Assembly: GCA_963972255.1 (NCBI GenBank)
Contig: CAXATO010000018.1
Span: forward strand, 3,069-67,068
Length of the DNA stretch: 64,000 nucleotides
Direction of reading: 5' to 3'
Origin: UBA1479 sp002706405
GTDB lineage: Bacteria; Pseudomonadota; Alphaproteobacteria; Rhodospirillales; Casp-alpha2
A program made the translations under genes and the position numbers. This document shows positions 25,940 through 34,860 of the stretch, piece by piece (position 1 is the first letter of the stretch; every line of letters starts with the position of its first letter). Under the pieces are notes generated by a model that saw nothing but the letters and a program-made list of their open reading frames with translations, ran no database searches and was not told the origin of the DNA.

Positions 25940-28849
25940 TCAGCCGGTGCGCTTCAGGCGCATCAGTTCGTGAACGGATACCTGCGGGAAGATGCCCGGC
26001 GTGCCTTCGCGGTACAGCATCATTACCCCGTTGCGAATGTCGGGGAAGCCGTCGCGGGTATCGTCGAAATGACGAATTTCCAATGACACGGCCTTCTGCG
26101 TCACCTTGTCGACCGCCCGCCAGATCATGGTCGGGTTGTCGCGCCGGGCCTGTCCGAAGGGTGCGACCGAGCGGGTCACGGTCGACGTCGGCGGGCCGAA
26201 GCGGCGGACCAGCCAGTCGGCGATCTCGCCAAAGCCCTCGGCATTGAATACCGTATGGATACGGGTCGGCGCGCCGTCGTCGAAGCGCACGACCGACCCG
26301 GTGCCCGTGTACAGGATCGTCGAGACCAGGAACCTGGGTTCCAGGAACGCGGGCCATGTCAGTTCCTTGATGCAGAACTGGGTGCGTCCGTTGCTCTTCT
26401 CGATGCATTCCGGGGCCCGGCCTTCGCCGCCGCGGGCATTCTCCGGAATGAAGGTGTTGTAGAGGCTGGTGCCGGCGCCGACAGACAGGGTGACCCCGTC
26501 AAGGGTCCGGCCCTGGTTGGCAAGGGCGGTCCGGGGAACGCTCCCGTCGGCCAGGGCGGCGATGGCGGGCGGGTCGATGACGGCGCCGTCGGCCATCTGA
26601 ACCTTGGTCACCGGCCAGGCACTGGCGGCGTTGGCGCCCGCGGGCAGGGGGCCCAACTGAGCGGCGGATTGCAGGCCCTTGTCGAAACCGGCACGGAAGT
26701 TTGCGGGCGTCACATAGGCGCTGGCCAGGTCCTGCACGGGCGGCGCCTGACCGGGCAGCACCACGGGCAGGGTCCAAGCCGCCGGCAGGACCGGACGGCC
26801 TTCCACGTCCAGCCGGACTTCGGAACCCGCCGGCAGGGCGGCCAGGATTTCCTGGGGCGTCGCCACCGGCGGTTCAGCCTCGACGGCGGACGGTTTGTCG
26901 CTGTCGAGCAGGCTGGACAGATCGCCCAGGGCTTGGGACAGGGGGTCGCTGCCCTCGGCGGTTTTCTGGCCTTCGTCCGGCAGGGCGCCGACGCCCAGTT
27001 CGGCGGCAAGCGGATCGCCGCCTCCGCCGCCCAGGCCCAGCTCAGCGGCCAGCGGGTCAGCCGCGGGGGTTTTGGGGGCGGGCGCGTCGATGCCCAGTTC
27101 GGCCGCCAGAGGGTCGGCGGCGGGGGCGTCCAGGCCCAATTCGGCGGCGAGCGGATCGTTCTTGGGGGCGGGTGCGCCGAATTCCTTATTCAAGGCATCG
27201 AGGGAGCCGTCCGCTTTTGCGGCGGATCGGGCCGGGCGCGGAGTCTCGCGGATCGGCGGGGCGTCCGGCAGGTTGGCGGCAAGCTTCTGGTCCGGGGCTT
27301 TTGCCTGGCCGTCCGGCAGATTGGTCAACTGCGGCACCGGCGGGGTGGCGGGTGCGGGCGTGCCGCGTTCCGGCGGCGGCGCTTTCAAGGAGCGATGGGC
27401 GGCGCGCACGTCCGGTTCGTCCGGCGATACGTCGCGGAACCAGGGATCGCGGGCAAAGTTCTTGCGGCCCTTGGGATCGGGCGGAGGCAGCGGGATTTTC
27501 AAACGCCGGGACAGGTTGGTGCTCGGCGGCGGGCCGTCGACGGCGGAGGTATCGGTCTTGAGGTTCTTTCTCTCGGCCTCGCTCAGGGCGGCCTCGGCCG
27601 CCTGTGCTTCGGCGGCTTTCATCTTGGCGCGTGCGCGCAGATGGCTGAGGGCCTCGTCCCGGCTGTCTGACAGGGAGTCCTCGGCATCGCGGGCAACCGG
27701 TTTGGCGAGCAGGGAATCAAGCCAGGCCAGCCGGTCCTTGGGCGCCAGAGCCATGAGGTCGACCTTGGCGGGGGCTTTTGCCGTGGTGGGGCCGGGGGCG
27801 GCGGCGTCCTTGTCGCCAGACGGTTGATCGAGCATCGACAACAGCGGATCGAGGCCGCCGTCGGGCAAGGGGTCCGTGCCGCCGTCGGGCTGGGCCAGAG
27901 CCTTGGCCAGGGGGTCGGCGGGGGCGGGGCTGCCGGCCAGGGCGCGCGGCAGGTCCGCTTCCGGCAGGTCCGGGCTGCCGGCTTCCATGGCCGGGTTGTT
28001 CTGCGCCGCCAGTTTGTCCAGGTCGGGCGAGGCGTCGGTCGGGCCGTCGGGGGCGGCGGCGATGGCCTCGCTGCGACTTTGCGGCGCGGCCGGTTCCGCC
28101 GATGGGCTGTCCGTTTCACTGAGCCGTGCCGGCGGGGGCGGGGCCTCCGCATTGTCGCCGAACCCCAACAGGTCGCCGAGCCACCCCTTGGCGCGGGCCA
28201 GCATGCCGGGCTTGGGCGGGGTGGCGCCTTGTCCCCGATCAGCGGGCTCCAGGGCCAGGGGCGGAGCGTCCTTCCCGGCGGTTTCCGCCGGCACCGGCGT
28301 CAGGACCGGGGTGCGCTCGTCATGAGGAGGAATGGTCGGCGCGTCACGCAGGTCGGTGACCTCGGCCGCGGGCAAGGGCGGGCGCTCCGGCGCCGCTTCG
28401 GCGACGGGTTCCGGCAGGGTGACGGGAGCGTCGGCGGCCTCCGCCTGCGGCGGGGCGGCCTCGGGGATCGGGCCGGCGGTCTGTTCCGTTTCGGCGACGG
28501 CGCGGTCGAGGGCCTGATCGATGGCCTGATCCGTGGGCAGGTCGGGTTTCGGGCGGCGGTAGGCCAGCAGGAAATGGGCGATCACATGATGGCCCAGGCG
28601 CACGGCGGCCTGGGGGGCGGACAGGCCGTTCGCGTCGCGGGCGCGCGGGTCCGCGCCCGAGGCGACGATCTGTTTGACGGCGTCCAAATCATTGGCGTGG
28701 ATGGCGGCGAACAAGGCGCCGGCGCCGCTGTCCTGAGCCTGGGCGCGGGGCGCGGTGATCACAACGGTGGCTCCCAGGCACAAGGCCAGGGCCGCCGCGC
28801 GGATCGCGCTGCATCCTATAACGGATTGATTTAAATGGCGTTTCGCCAT
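25940..28849 (-). CDS. large exported protein: ankyrin start, Pro/Ala-rich body, DPLAAELG repeats
   Basis: A 969-residue protein of unknown function. It has a signal peptide (about 1-40, ending near AQAQD), then one or two ankyrin repeats (LFAAIHANDLDAVKQIVASG and following). A very long Pro/Ala/Asp low-complexity region (about 100-700) contains four DPLAAELG units between about residues 560 and 620. A globular C-terminal domain of about 200 residues has ECIEKSNGRTQFCIKELTWP, with two cysteines, and DNPTMIWRAVD. The folded end looks conserved and enzyme- or ligand-like. ATG 28849 has AAGGG just upstream. The linker would let the domain span the periplasm. Confidence 0.75.
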   Translation of the reverse strand: MAKRHLNQSVIGCSAIRAAALALCLGATVVITAPRAQAQDSGAGALFAAIHANDLDAVKQIVASGADPRARDANGLSAPQAAVRLGHHVIAHFLLAYRRPKPDLPTDQAIDQALDRAVAETEQTAGPIPEAAPPQAEAADAPVTLPEPVAEAAPERPPLPAAEVTDLRDAPTIPPHDERTPVLTPVPAETAGKDAPPLALEPADRGQGATPPKPGMLARAKGWLGDLLGFGDNAEAPPPPARLSETDSPSAEPAAPQSRSEAIAAAPDGPTDASPDLDKLAAQNNPAMEAGSPDLPEADLPRALAGSPAPADPLAKALAQPDGGTDPLPDGGLDPLLSMLDQPSGDKDAAAPGPTTAKAPAKVDLMALAPKDRLAWLDSLLAKPVARDAEDSLSDSRDEALSHLRARAKMKAAEAQAAEAALSEAERKNLKTDTSAVDGPPPSTNLSRRLKIPLPPPDPKGRKNFARDPWFRDVSPDEPDVRAAHRSLKAPPPERGTPAPATPPVPQLTNLPDGQAKAPDQKLAANLPDAPPIRETPRPARSAAKADGSLDALNKEFGAPAPKNDPLAAELGLDAPAADPLAAELGIDAPAPKTPAADPLAAELGLGGGGGDPLAAELGVGALPDEGQKTAEGSDPLSQALGDLSSLLDSDKPSAVEAEPPVATPQEILAALPAGSEVRLDVEGRPVLPAAWTLPVVLPGQAPPVQDLASAYVTPANFRAGFDKGLQSAAQLGPLPAGANAASAWPVTKVQMADGAVIDPPAIAALADGSVPRTALANQGRTLDGVTLSVGAGTSLYNTFIPENARGGEGRAPECIEKSNGRTQFCIKELTWPAFLEPRFLVSTILYTGTGSVVRFDDGAPTRIHTVFNAEGFGEIADWLVRRFGPPTSTVTRSVAPFGQARRDNPTMIWRAVDKVTQKAVSLEIRHFDDTRDGFPDIRNGVMMLYREGTPGIFPQVSVHELMRLKRTG
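26990..27165 (-). repeat. four tandem-like DPLAAELG coding repeats
   Basis: Within the large exported gene the unit encoding DPLAAELG(L/I/V) occurs four times at spacings of roughly 45-55 bases, separated by variable Ala/Pro/Gly spacers. The codons differ slightly between copies, so the array is not a fresh duplication. Confidence 0.8.
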
Positions 28850-29029
28850 CATCCCTTGCCCAACTTTGCGGCCGCGGCGGAACCCCGTCCGCGCGTGCCG
28901 ACCCCGACAGCCTACCATGGACCGGGCCCCCAGCGGGAGCCCGCGACCATGACCCCGAATCCACCATGGAAATATGGCGATTTAGGGTAAAAATCCAGTT
29001 AAGCGGTTGATTCGACGGGAAATGCGACC

Positions 29030-30652
29030 TTACGCGGCGGCGCGTGCCTTGGCATCGGCCAGGATCATGTCCGAGGCTTTTTCCGCGATCATGATGGCCG
29101 GCGCGTTGGTATTGCCCGAGGTAATCGTCGGCATGATCGAGGCATCGACCACGCGCAGCCCGCTCATCCCGTGCACGCGCAGCCGGTCATCGACCACCGC
29201 GTCCGGGTCCGTTCCCATCTTGCAGGTGCCGACGGGATGAAAAATCGTGGTGCCGATCTGCCCCGCCGCGTCGGCCAATTCGTCATCCGTGGTCAGATGC
29301 GCGCCCGGCTTGTATTCCTGGGGCTTGAAGCGGGCGAGCGCCGGCTGTGCCACGATCTCGCGGGTCAGGCGCAGGGCGTCGGCCGCGACCTTGCGGTCGC
29401 CCGGGGTGGACAGATAGTTGGGCTGGATTGCCGGCGGCGTGAACGGATCGGGCGAGGTGATGTGGACGGTGCCCCGGCTTTCCGGGCGCACGTTGCACAC
29501 GCTGGCCGTGAAGGCCGGGAAGGGATGCAGCGGCTTGTCCCAGGAATCCAGCGACAGCGCCTGAATGTGATACTGCAGATTGGGCGTTTCCCGCGACGGG
29601 TCCGACTTGGCGAAAGCCCCCAGGGTCGACGGCGCCATGGACATGGGGCCCTTTCGGAACAGCGCGTATTCCAACGCGATGCCCATCTTGCCGATCAGGG
29701 AGCCCGCCCGCTGGTTCAAGGTCTTCGTGCCTTCGACCCGGTAGATCGGGCGGATCTGCAAATGGTCCTGCAGGTTGCCGCCGACGCCCTTCAATTCGTG
29801 GCGGACCTCGATGCCCAGGCCCTGCAGCAGTGCCCCCGGCCCGATGCCGGAGACCTGCAGGATCTGCGGCGAGCCGATGGAGCCGGCCGACAGGATGACT
29901 TCGCCCCGGCAGGCCACGCCCGCGTCCTCGCCCGCGACGCGCAGGTCCAGGCCGGTCACGGTCTTGCCCGAGAGGCGCAGCCCCTTCACATGGGCATGGG
30001 TGACGATGTCCAGATTGGCGCGGTCTTTGGCCGGGCCCAGAAACGCCTTCGAGGTGTTCCAGCGCAGGCCCCGGCGCTGATTGACGTGGAAATAGCCGCA
30101 GCCTTCGTTGTTGCCCTTGTTGAAATCGTCGACCTTGGGAATGCCTGCTTCGGCGGCCGCGTCCCGGAAGGCGTCCATGATTTCCCAGGTCGTGCGCACG
30201 TTCTCGACCCGCCATTCGCCGCCGGCCTGATGGAATTCGTCAAGCGGCACGGCGGCCTGGTCCTCGGATTTCTTGAAATAGGGCAGGACGTCGTCCCAGC
30301 TCCAGCCGCGGTTGCCCATCTGGGCCCATTGGTCGTAATCGCGGGCCTGGCCGCGCATGTAGATCATGCCGTTGATGGACGAACAGCCGCCCAGGACCTT
30401 GCCGCGCGGATAGTTGAGCGCCCGCCCGCCGAGGCCGGCGATGGATTCGGTTTTGAAGCACCAGTCCGTGCGCGGATTGCCCATGCAGAACAGATAGCCG
30501 ACGGGGATATGTATCCAGTGGTAGTTGTCCTTGCCGCCCGCTTCCAGCAGCAGGACCCGGTTGGCCGGGTCGCTGGACAGGCGGTTGGCCAGGACGCAGC
30601 CGGCGGTGCCGGCGCCGACGATGACGTAATCGTATTCTCCCAGATCGCGCAT
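29030..30652 (-). CDS. GMC-family FAD oxidoreductase (choline/alcohol dehydrogenase-like)
   Basis: A 540-residue FAD enzyme of the glucose-methanol-choline family, which oxidises primary alcohols. The N-terminal FAD-binding motif is VIVGAGTAGCVLANRL. GGCSSINGMIYMRGQ is the family signature 1 region. The C-terminal end has HPVGTCKMG with its catalytic His and SGNTNAPAIMIAEKASD. Length and motifs fit BetA-like choline dehydrogenases, but betB, betC and betI are absent, so another alcohol (for example a polyethylene glycol or other alcohol) is equally possible. Confidence 0.9.
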   Translation of the reverse strand: MRDLGEYDYVIVGAGTAGCVLANRLSSDPANRVLLLEAGGKDNYHWIHIPVGYLFCMGNPRTDWCFKTESIAGLGGRALNYPRGKVLGGCSSINGMIYMRGQARDYDQWAQMGNRGWSWDDVLPYFKKSEDQAAVPLDEFHQAGGEWRVENVRTTWEIMDAFRDAAAEAGIPKVDDFNKGNNEGCGYFHVNQRRGLRWNTSKAFLGPAKDRANLDIVTHAHVKGLRLSGKTVTGLDLRVAGEDAGVACRGEVILSAGSIGSPQILQVSGIGPGALLQGLGIEVRHELKGVGGNLQDHLQIRPIYRVEGTKTLNQRAGSLIGKMGIALEYALFRKGPMSMAPSTLGAFAKSDPSRETPNLQYHIQALSLDSWDKPLHPFPAFTASVCNVRPESRGTVHITSPDPFTPPAIQPNYLSTPGDRKVAADALRLTREIVAQPALARFKPQEYKPGAHLTTDDELADAAGQIGTTIFHPVGTCKMGTDPDAVVDDRLRVHGMSGLRVVDASIMPTITSGNTNAPAIMIAEKASDMILADAKARAAA

Positions 30653-30734
30653 GGGCTGTTCTTTCGCCTTTCCTGGAGTTTGTCTCTCGGGTTTGTTGCC
30701 CGCCGCTTGGTGCCGAATGCGGCGGTTCCGTCGT

Positions 30735-31133
30735 TCAGTTGCCGAACAGGCCGAAAAAGCCTTTGCGTTTGGCCGTCGTGGTCAGGGTACTCAACGGTCG
30801 GCGCATGGCAATAGCTTCGATGATCCGGAACTGCCCGCCGGTCAGCTTGCTGAACCGGCAGCCCAGGCTGGTCTCCGCGTAGTCGATGCGCATGACCTCG
30901 CCATTGGCGCCCAGCGGCACGCGGCCGTCGTCTGCGGTGACGACATGGGTGATGGTGAAGCTTTGGCCCGGGCGCATCTTGCCGATGGCATTTTTCAGCC
31001 GAAATCCGCCGACGCTCATGTCGCCGACGGGGAATTCATGGCCGCCGATAACGAATTTGACGCCCTTGACGTCCAGGCGTACATCGCGGCGTCTATTGTC
31101 GTCCTTGAATCCGACCAGTTTGCGCCCGCTCAT
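30735..31133 (-). CDS. PilZ domain protein
   Basis: A 132-residue protein that reads as a single PilZ domain, the cyclic-di-GMP receptor fold. It has NRRRDVRLD (the RxxxR c-di-GMP-binding turn) followed by VGDMSVGGFRLK, matching the D/NxSxxG second motif. Both binding motifs look intact, so it should bind c-di-GMP. It is divergent from the GcvR-like gene. A diguanylate cyclase (PleD) is encoded at 51235. Confidence 0.87.
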   Translation of the reverse strand: MSGRKLVGFKDDNRRRDVRLDVKGVKFVIGGHEFPVGDMSVGGFRLKNAIGKMRPGQSFTITHVVTADDGRVPLGANGEVMRIDYAETSLGCRFSKLTGGQFRIIEAIAMRRPLSTLTTTAKRKGFFGLFGN

Positions 31134-31235
31134 TCACCGTGTCCCGATTTATTGGTTACGGAATAATACTCCCGAACGTGCGCGGAAGAACCAGACTTTT
31201 GAACTTTTTCAAGGGCCGGAAATGGGAGGGGCGGA

Positions 31236-31266
31236 GCGGAACGCCGAAACTATGGCCGCGTTCCGC
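31236..31266. repeat. 9-base perfect inverted repeat before the GcvR-like gene
   Basis: GCGGAACGC (31236-31244) and GCGTTCCGC (31258-31266) form perfect arms with a 13-base loop, 40 bases upstream of the ATG at 31306 and in the promoter shared with the divergent PilZ gene. It could be an operator or a leader hairpin. It is not followed by a T tract. Confidence 0.5.
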
Positions 31267-31305
31267 CGTCGTTGTTAGAGTGACCGCCCGTGACGACCTG
31301 AAAGC

Positions 31306-31833
31306 ATGACCATGCCAAAAACCCTGATCCTGACCTTTATCGCCGACGACCGGCCGGGCCTGGTGGAACGCATTTCGCAAACCGTGGCGGATGCCGGGGG
31401 TAACTGGCTGGACAGCCGCATGGCGCATTTGGCCGCCAAGTTCGCGGGCATCGCCGAGGTCGAAATCGATGAATCCAAGATTACCGGCCTGGAATCGAGC
31501 CTGCGCGCACTGGATGCCGAGGGCTTTCATTTGGTGGTGGAAGCCGCCGCCGACATCGCGGCCCCTACGGGCCCGGTGTTCGAGATCGAGCTTCTGGGCC
31601 CCGATCATCCGGGCATCCTGCGCGATATTTCCCATTGCCTGGCGGAACGCGGCATCAGCGTCGAGGATATGGAAACGGACATTCGCGAAGCGCCCCATTC
31701 CGGCGGCACGCTGTTTCACGCCCATGCCCGGGTGCGCGCGCCCAAAGGCCTGAGCGACGACGATCTTCGGAACAGCCTGGAAATCTTGGCCGGCGCGCTG
31801 ATGGTTGATATTACGGTCGGCAAAATTCTCTGA
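31306..31833 (+). CDS. GcvR-like double ACT-domain protein
   Basis: A 175-residue protein made of two ACT domains (about 5-80 and 90-170): LTFIADDRPGLVERI in the first, ELLGPDHPGILRDI in the second. It matches the GcvR-type regulators that control the glycine cleavage system by binding GcvA and amino acids. No gcv genes are adjacent. The start MTMPKTL has two possible ATGs (31306, 31312). It is followed after 26 bases by an SDR gene on the same strand, so the two may be co-transcribed. Confidence 0.85.
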   Translation: MTMPKTLILTFIADDRPGLVERISQTVADAGGNWLDSRMAHLAAKFAGIAEVEIDESKITGLESSLRALDAEGFHLVVEAAADIAAPTGPVFEIELLGPDHPGILRDISHCLAERGISVEDMETDIREAPHSGGTLFHAHARVRAPKGLSDDDLRNSLEILAGALMVDITVGKIL

Positions 31834-31859
31834 CACCAACACCCCTCGGGAGGACATCC

Positions 31860-32636
31860 ATGGAAATGAAAATGACGGGTCGCAAGGCCCTGGTGACGGG
31901 CGGCAGCATGGGCCTGGGCCGGGCCATCGCCCAGGCCTTCAGCAGCGCCGGGGCGGAAGTCGCCATCGTCGCCCGCCGCGCCGACGTGCTGGCCCAGACC
32001 AAGGCGGAAATCGAAGCCGCCACCGGGGGGCGGATCGTCGCCGTGGCCGGCGACGTCTCGACCGCCGAAGGCTGCCAGGCCGCCTGGGACGCGGCCATCG
32101 CCGAACTGGGCCAAATCGACGTTCTGGTCAACAACGCGGGGTCGTCCCACCGCGCGCCCTTCGTCGAGGTGACCGACGACGAATGGCAGGCTGATATCGA
32201 CCTCAAGCTGTTCGCCGCCATCCGCCTGTGCCGTCTGGCGTTCCCGGGGATGACCGAGCGCAAATGGGGCCGCATCATCAACGTGCTGAATTCGGGCGCC
32301 AAGGCGCCGCCGCCATCGGGCGCGCCGACCGCCGTGACCCGCGCCGCCGGCATGGCGCTGACCAAGGTTCTGGCCGGCGAGGGCGCGCCCCACAACGTTC
32401 TGGTCAACTCCCTGCACGTGGGTAAGATCGAAAGCGATCAATGGGTGCGCCGCGCGGCTCAGCAGGGCAACGACATCGAGGCGTTCTACGCCGAACAGGG
32501 AAAGGCCCTGCCCATGGGCCGCTTGGGCAAGGCGGAGGAGTTCGCCGCCGCCGCCTGTTTCCTGGCGTCGGATGCGGGGTCCTACATCTGCGGGGCGGCC
32601 ATCAACGTGGACGGCGGCCTGTCGCCGGTGGTCTAG
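31860..32636 (+). CDS. SDR-family protein lacking the YxxxK active site
   Basis: A 258-residue protein with the Rossmann start of short-chain dehydrogenases (TGGSMGLGRAIA), an NNAGSS segment and a C-terminal GAAINVDGG. The catalytic tetrad is changed. The Ser is kept (Ser145), but the expected Tyr-x-x-x-Lys reads Thr157-x-x-x-Arg161 in PTAVTRAAG. Classical oxidoreductase chemistry therefore looks impaired or different. TCGGGAGG lies upstream of the ATG. It follows the GcvR-like gene by 26 bases. The substrate is unknown. Confidence 0.85.
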   Translation: MEMKMTGRKALVTGGSMGLGRAIAQAFSSAGAEVAIVARRADVLAQTKAEIEAATGGRIVAVAGDVSTAEGCQAAWDAAIAELGQIDVLVNNAGSSHRAPFVEVTDDEWQADIDLKLFAAIRLCRLAFPGMTERKWGRIINVLNSGAKAPPPSGAPTAVTRAAGMALTKVLAGEGAPHNVLVNSLHVGKIESDQWVRRAAQQGNDIEAFYAEQGKALPMGRLGKAEEFAAAACFLASDAGSYICGAAINVDGGLSPVV

Positions 32637-32772
32637 AACGCCCGGTCGGCGGTCAATAATCACCCATGACGGGTTGTGTGATATTTAGACTCAACGGTTT
32701 ATAGGCAGCACGCCCGTGATGGCATAAACTTTCCCGGCGTGGGTTTGGGAAGATTAGAGGAGGCAGCGGTCA

Positions 32773-33468
32773 ATGTCCGCAGATGCCGATCATATGCTTG
32801 TCCGCTATATCATTGATAGCCAGGACGGATCGCGCGAGGTGTTCAACCTGGACATCTCTCTGCCGGACGTCACGTTGAAGCAGCCTCAGGGCGCGGATTT
32901 GCCCGATTGGACCCGCCTGGACTACCACAAGTGCGAACATTGCCCGCTGACCAAGAAGACCCATCCCCATTGCCCAGTGGCCGCGCTTCTGGTCGATTAC
33001 GGTCAGCGCGTCGGGCGCATGGTGTCCTATGCCCAGGTCGACCTGACGGTCGAGCAGGGGGCGACGACGACCACGGCTAAGGTGCCGGCGCAGGAAGCCC
33101 TGCGCTCCGTCCTGGGATTGGTCATGGCGACCAGCGGCTGTCCGCATATGTCGTTCTTTCGTCCGCTCGCGCGTTACCACGTGCCCTTGGCGGACATGGA
33201 ACTGACGATCCTGCGCGCCATGTCGTTCTATCTTGTCGGCCAGTATTTCGGCGGCAAGGACAAGCCCGATTGGGACACCAGCTTCGACGGTCTGATCAAG
33301 ATTTATGAGAACGCGCAAGAGGTCAACAAAGGCATGGCAGAGCGCCTGCGCAATGCCGAAGTGTTTACGGAGCTTAATTGGCTGGCGGCGCTGGACACCT
33401 TCGCCGGGATGATGCCGCTGACCATCCAGCGCTCGCTTTTGAAGGCCAAGGCCTATTTCCTGAACTAA
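32773..33468 (+). CDS. conserved DUF6901-like protein
   Basis: A 231-residue soluble protein with HKCEHCPL and THPHCPVAAL near residue 60, then LVMATSGCPHMSFFRPLARYH. The cluster of Cys/His pairs suggests a metal site. The overall pattern resembles the DUF6901 family as I remember it. No biochemical function is known to me. AGAGGAGG gives a good ribosome-binding site. It is followed 37 bases later by a cupin gene and may be co-transcribed with it. Confidence 0.7.
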   Translation: MSADADHMLVRYIIDSQDGSREVFNLDISLPDVTLKQPQGADLPDWTRLDYHKCEHCPLTKKTHPHCPVAALLVDYGQRVGRMVSYAQVDLTVEQGATTTTAKVPAQEALRSVLGLVMATSGCPHMSFFRPLARYHVPLADMELTILRAMSFYLVGQYFGGKDKPDWDTSFDGLIKIYENAQEVNKGMAERLRNAEVFTELNWLAALDTFAGMMPLTIQRSLLKAKAYFLN

Positions 33469-33505
33469 CCCTTATTTCTTCCCCACGTAAGCAGACGAGA
33501 CCATC

Positions 33506-34057
33506 ATGAGCCCAGACAGCACCTATTCCGACGGCCGCATCGCGGCCGATGATCTGCCCGCCCCCTATGACGGCCCCCGGCCGCAGGATGCGCTTCCCGA
33601 ACTGTTCATCCAAGACGGCTACGCCAACGACGATCCGCGCCTGTGGGTGCCGCTGGCGCCGGGCCGCTGGTCGCGGCCCCTGTGCCTGAACGTGTCCAAC
33701 GGCTACTGGGTGCATCTGACCAAGGTGGTCGGCGGCGGCATGTTGTCGCGCCACCGTCATCCGGCGCCCGTGCACGGCTTCGTCATCAAGGGCCGTTGGC
33801 GTTATCTGGAACGGGACTGGATAGCCGAGGCGGGCTCCTACCTGTACGAACCGCCGGGCGACATCCATACCTTGGTGGTCGAGCCCGACTGCGACGAGAT
33901 GATCACCCTGTTCCACAACACGGGTGCCCTGATCTATTGCGACGAAGACGGCAACACGGTCGGCACCACGGACGTGTTCGACCGGGTCGATGCCTGCCGT
34001 AAGCATTTCACCGAGGTCGGCCTGGGTGCCGATTACGTGGAGCAGTTCATCCGTTAA
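33506..34057 (+). CDS. cupin protein, 2,4'-dihydroxyacetophenone dioxygenase family
   Basis: A 183-residue single cupin. The metal-binding motif is SRHRHPAPVHGF, with a second-motif His in PPGDIHTLV. The segment order matches 2,4'-dihydroxyacetophenone dioxygenase family proteins, iron enzymes that cleave a carbon-carbon bond next to a ketone. Only the fold and metal site are shown directly; most relatives are uncharacterised. A palindromic repeat lies just downstream. Confidence 0.85.
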   Translation: MSPDSTYSDGRIAADDLPAPYDGPRPQDALPELFIQDGYANDDPRLWVPLAPGRWSRPLCLNVSNGYWVHLTKVVGGGMLSRHRHPAPVHGFVIKGRWRYLERDWIAEAGSYLYEPPGDIHTLVVEPDCDEMITLFHNTGALIYCDEDGNTVGTTDVFDRVDACRKHFTEVGLGADYVEQFIR

Positions 34058-34067
34058 CGCCTGAATT

Positions 34068-34165
34068 CCCCCTCACCCTGTCCCTCTCCCCCGTGGACGA
34101 GGGCGAGGGGACTCGCGGACGAACGCTCCCTCTCCCCCCGAGGGAGAGAGGGTTGGGGTGAGGGG
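34068..34165. repeat. C/G-rich palindromic intergenic repeat (CCCTCACCCT...AGGGTTGGGGTGAGGGG)
   Basis: CCCCTCACCCTGTCCCTCTCCC (34069-34090) is answered by the imperfect complement GGGAGAGAGGGTTGGGGTGAGGGG (34142-34165), with an internal GAGGGCGAGGGG. This is the type of short palindromic repeat often scattered through proteobacterial genomes. Here it lies between two convergent genes and could work as a bidirectional terminator. Other copies should exist outside the window; none is seen inside. Confidence 0.75.
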
Positions 34166-34185
34166 CGTTTCCTCGAAATCTTCGG

Positions 34186-34860
34186 CTAAGCCAAAACCAC
34201 CAGCGCATCCACGGCGATCGGGCGGTCGTCCGCGATGATCACCGGGTTGATGTCGATCTCGGTGATTTCCGGATGGGCCAGCGCCGCGGCACTCACGCCG
34301 GTGATGGCGCGGGCCAGGGCGGGGCGGTCGACGGCGGGCAGGCCGCGCACGGGGCCGAGCAGAGCCTTGGCGCGGATTTCATCCATCATCGCCAGCGCCT
34401 CGCGCTCGCTGACCGGAGCCAGGCGCAGGACCGTATCGTTCAGCGCCTCGGCGAAGATGCCGCCGAGCCCGAAGGTGACGCAGGGGCCGTATTGCGCGTC
34501 CCGCGTCATGCCGACCAGGAATTCTCGCTTGCCGGCCGCCATCTCCTGCACCAGCAGACCGCCGCCCTCGGGCAGCAGGGGCCACAGCCGCGCTGAAGCC
34601 GCGGCGACCGATTCCGTGTCGGGCAGGCCGATTTCGACCAACCCGGCCTCGGTCTTATGGGCAAGGTCCGGCGCACTTCCCTTGAGGACGACCGGGAAGC
34701 CGATTTCCTGCGCGGCGCGGGCCGCGTCGCCCGGATCGCGGGCAATGATCTCCCGGGTCACCGGCACGCCATAGGCTGCCAGTACTTGCTTGGAGCGGTA
34801 TTCGGACAGGGTCCGCGTGCCCTCGGCACGGGCCTGCTTGATGATGTCGCCGGGGGTCAT
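34186..34860 (-). CDS. acyl-CoA synthetase (NDP-forming), beta/ATP-grasp subunit
   Basis: A 224-residue ATP-grasp protein corresponding to the beta subunit of NDP-forming acyl-CoA synthetases. It has GFPVVLKGSAPDLAHKTEAG with the nucleotide-binding lysine and EITEIDINPVI near the end. The start overlaps the stop of the alpha gene by four bases (ATGA at 34857-34860), so the two are translationally coupled. The pair interconverts an acyl-CoA with the acid plus ATP or GTP. The specific acid is unknown; cluster context points to beta-oxidation-like steps. Confidence 0.88.
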   Translation of the reverse strand: MTPGDIIKQARAEGTRTLSEYRSKQVLAAYGVPVTREIIARDPGDAARAAQEIGFPVVLKGSAPDLAHKTEAGLVEIGLPDTESVAAASARLWPLLPEGGGLLVQEMAAGKREFLVGMTRDAQYGPCVTFGLGGIFAEALNDTVLRLAPVSEREALAMMDEIRAKALLGPVRGLPAVDRPALARAITGVSAAALAHPEITEIDINPVIIADDRPIAVDALVVLA

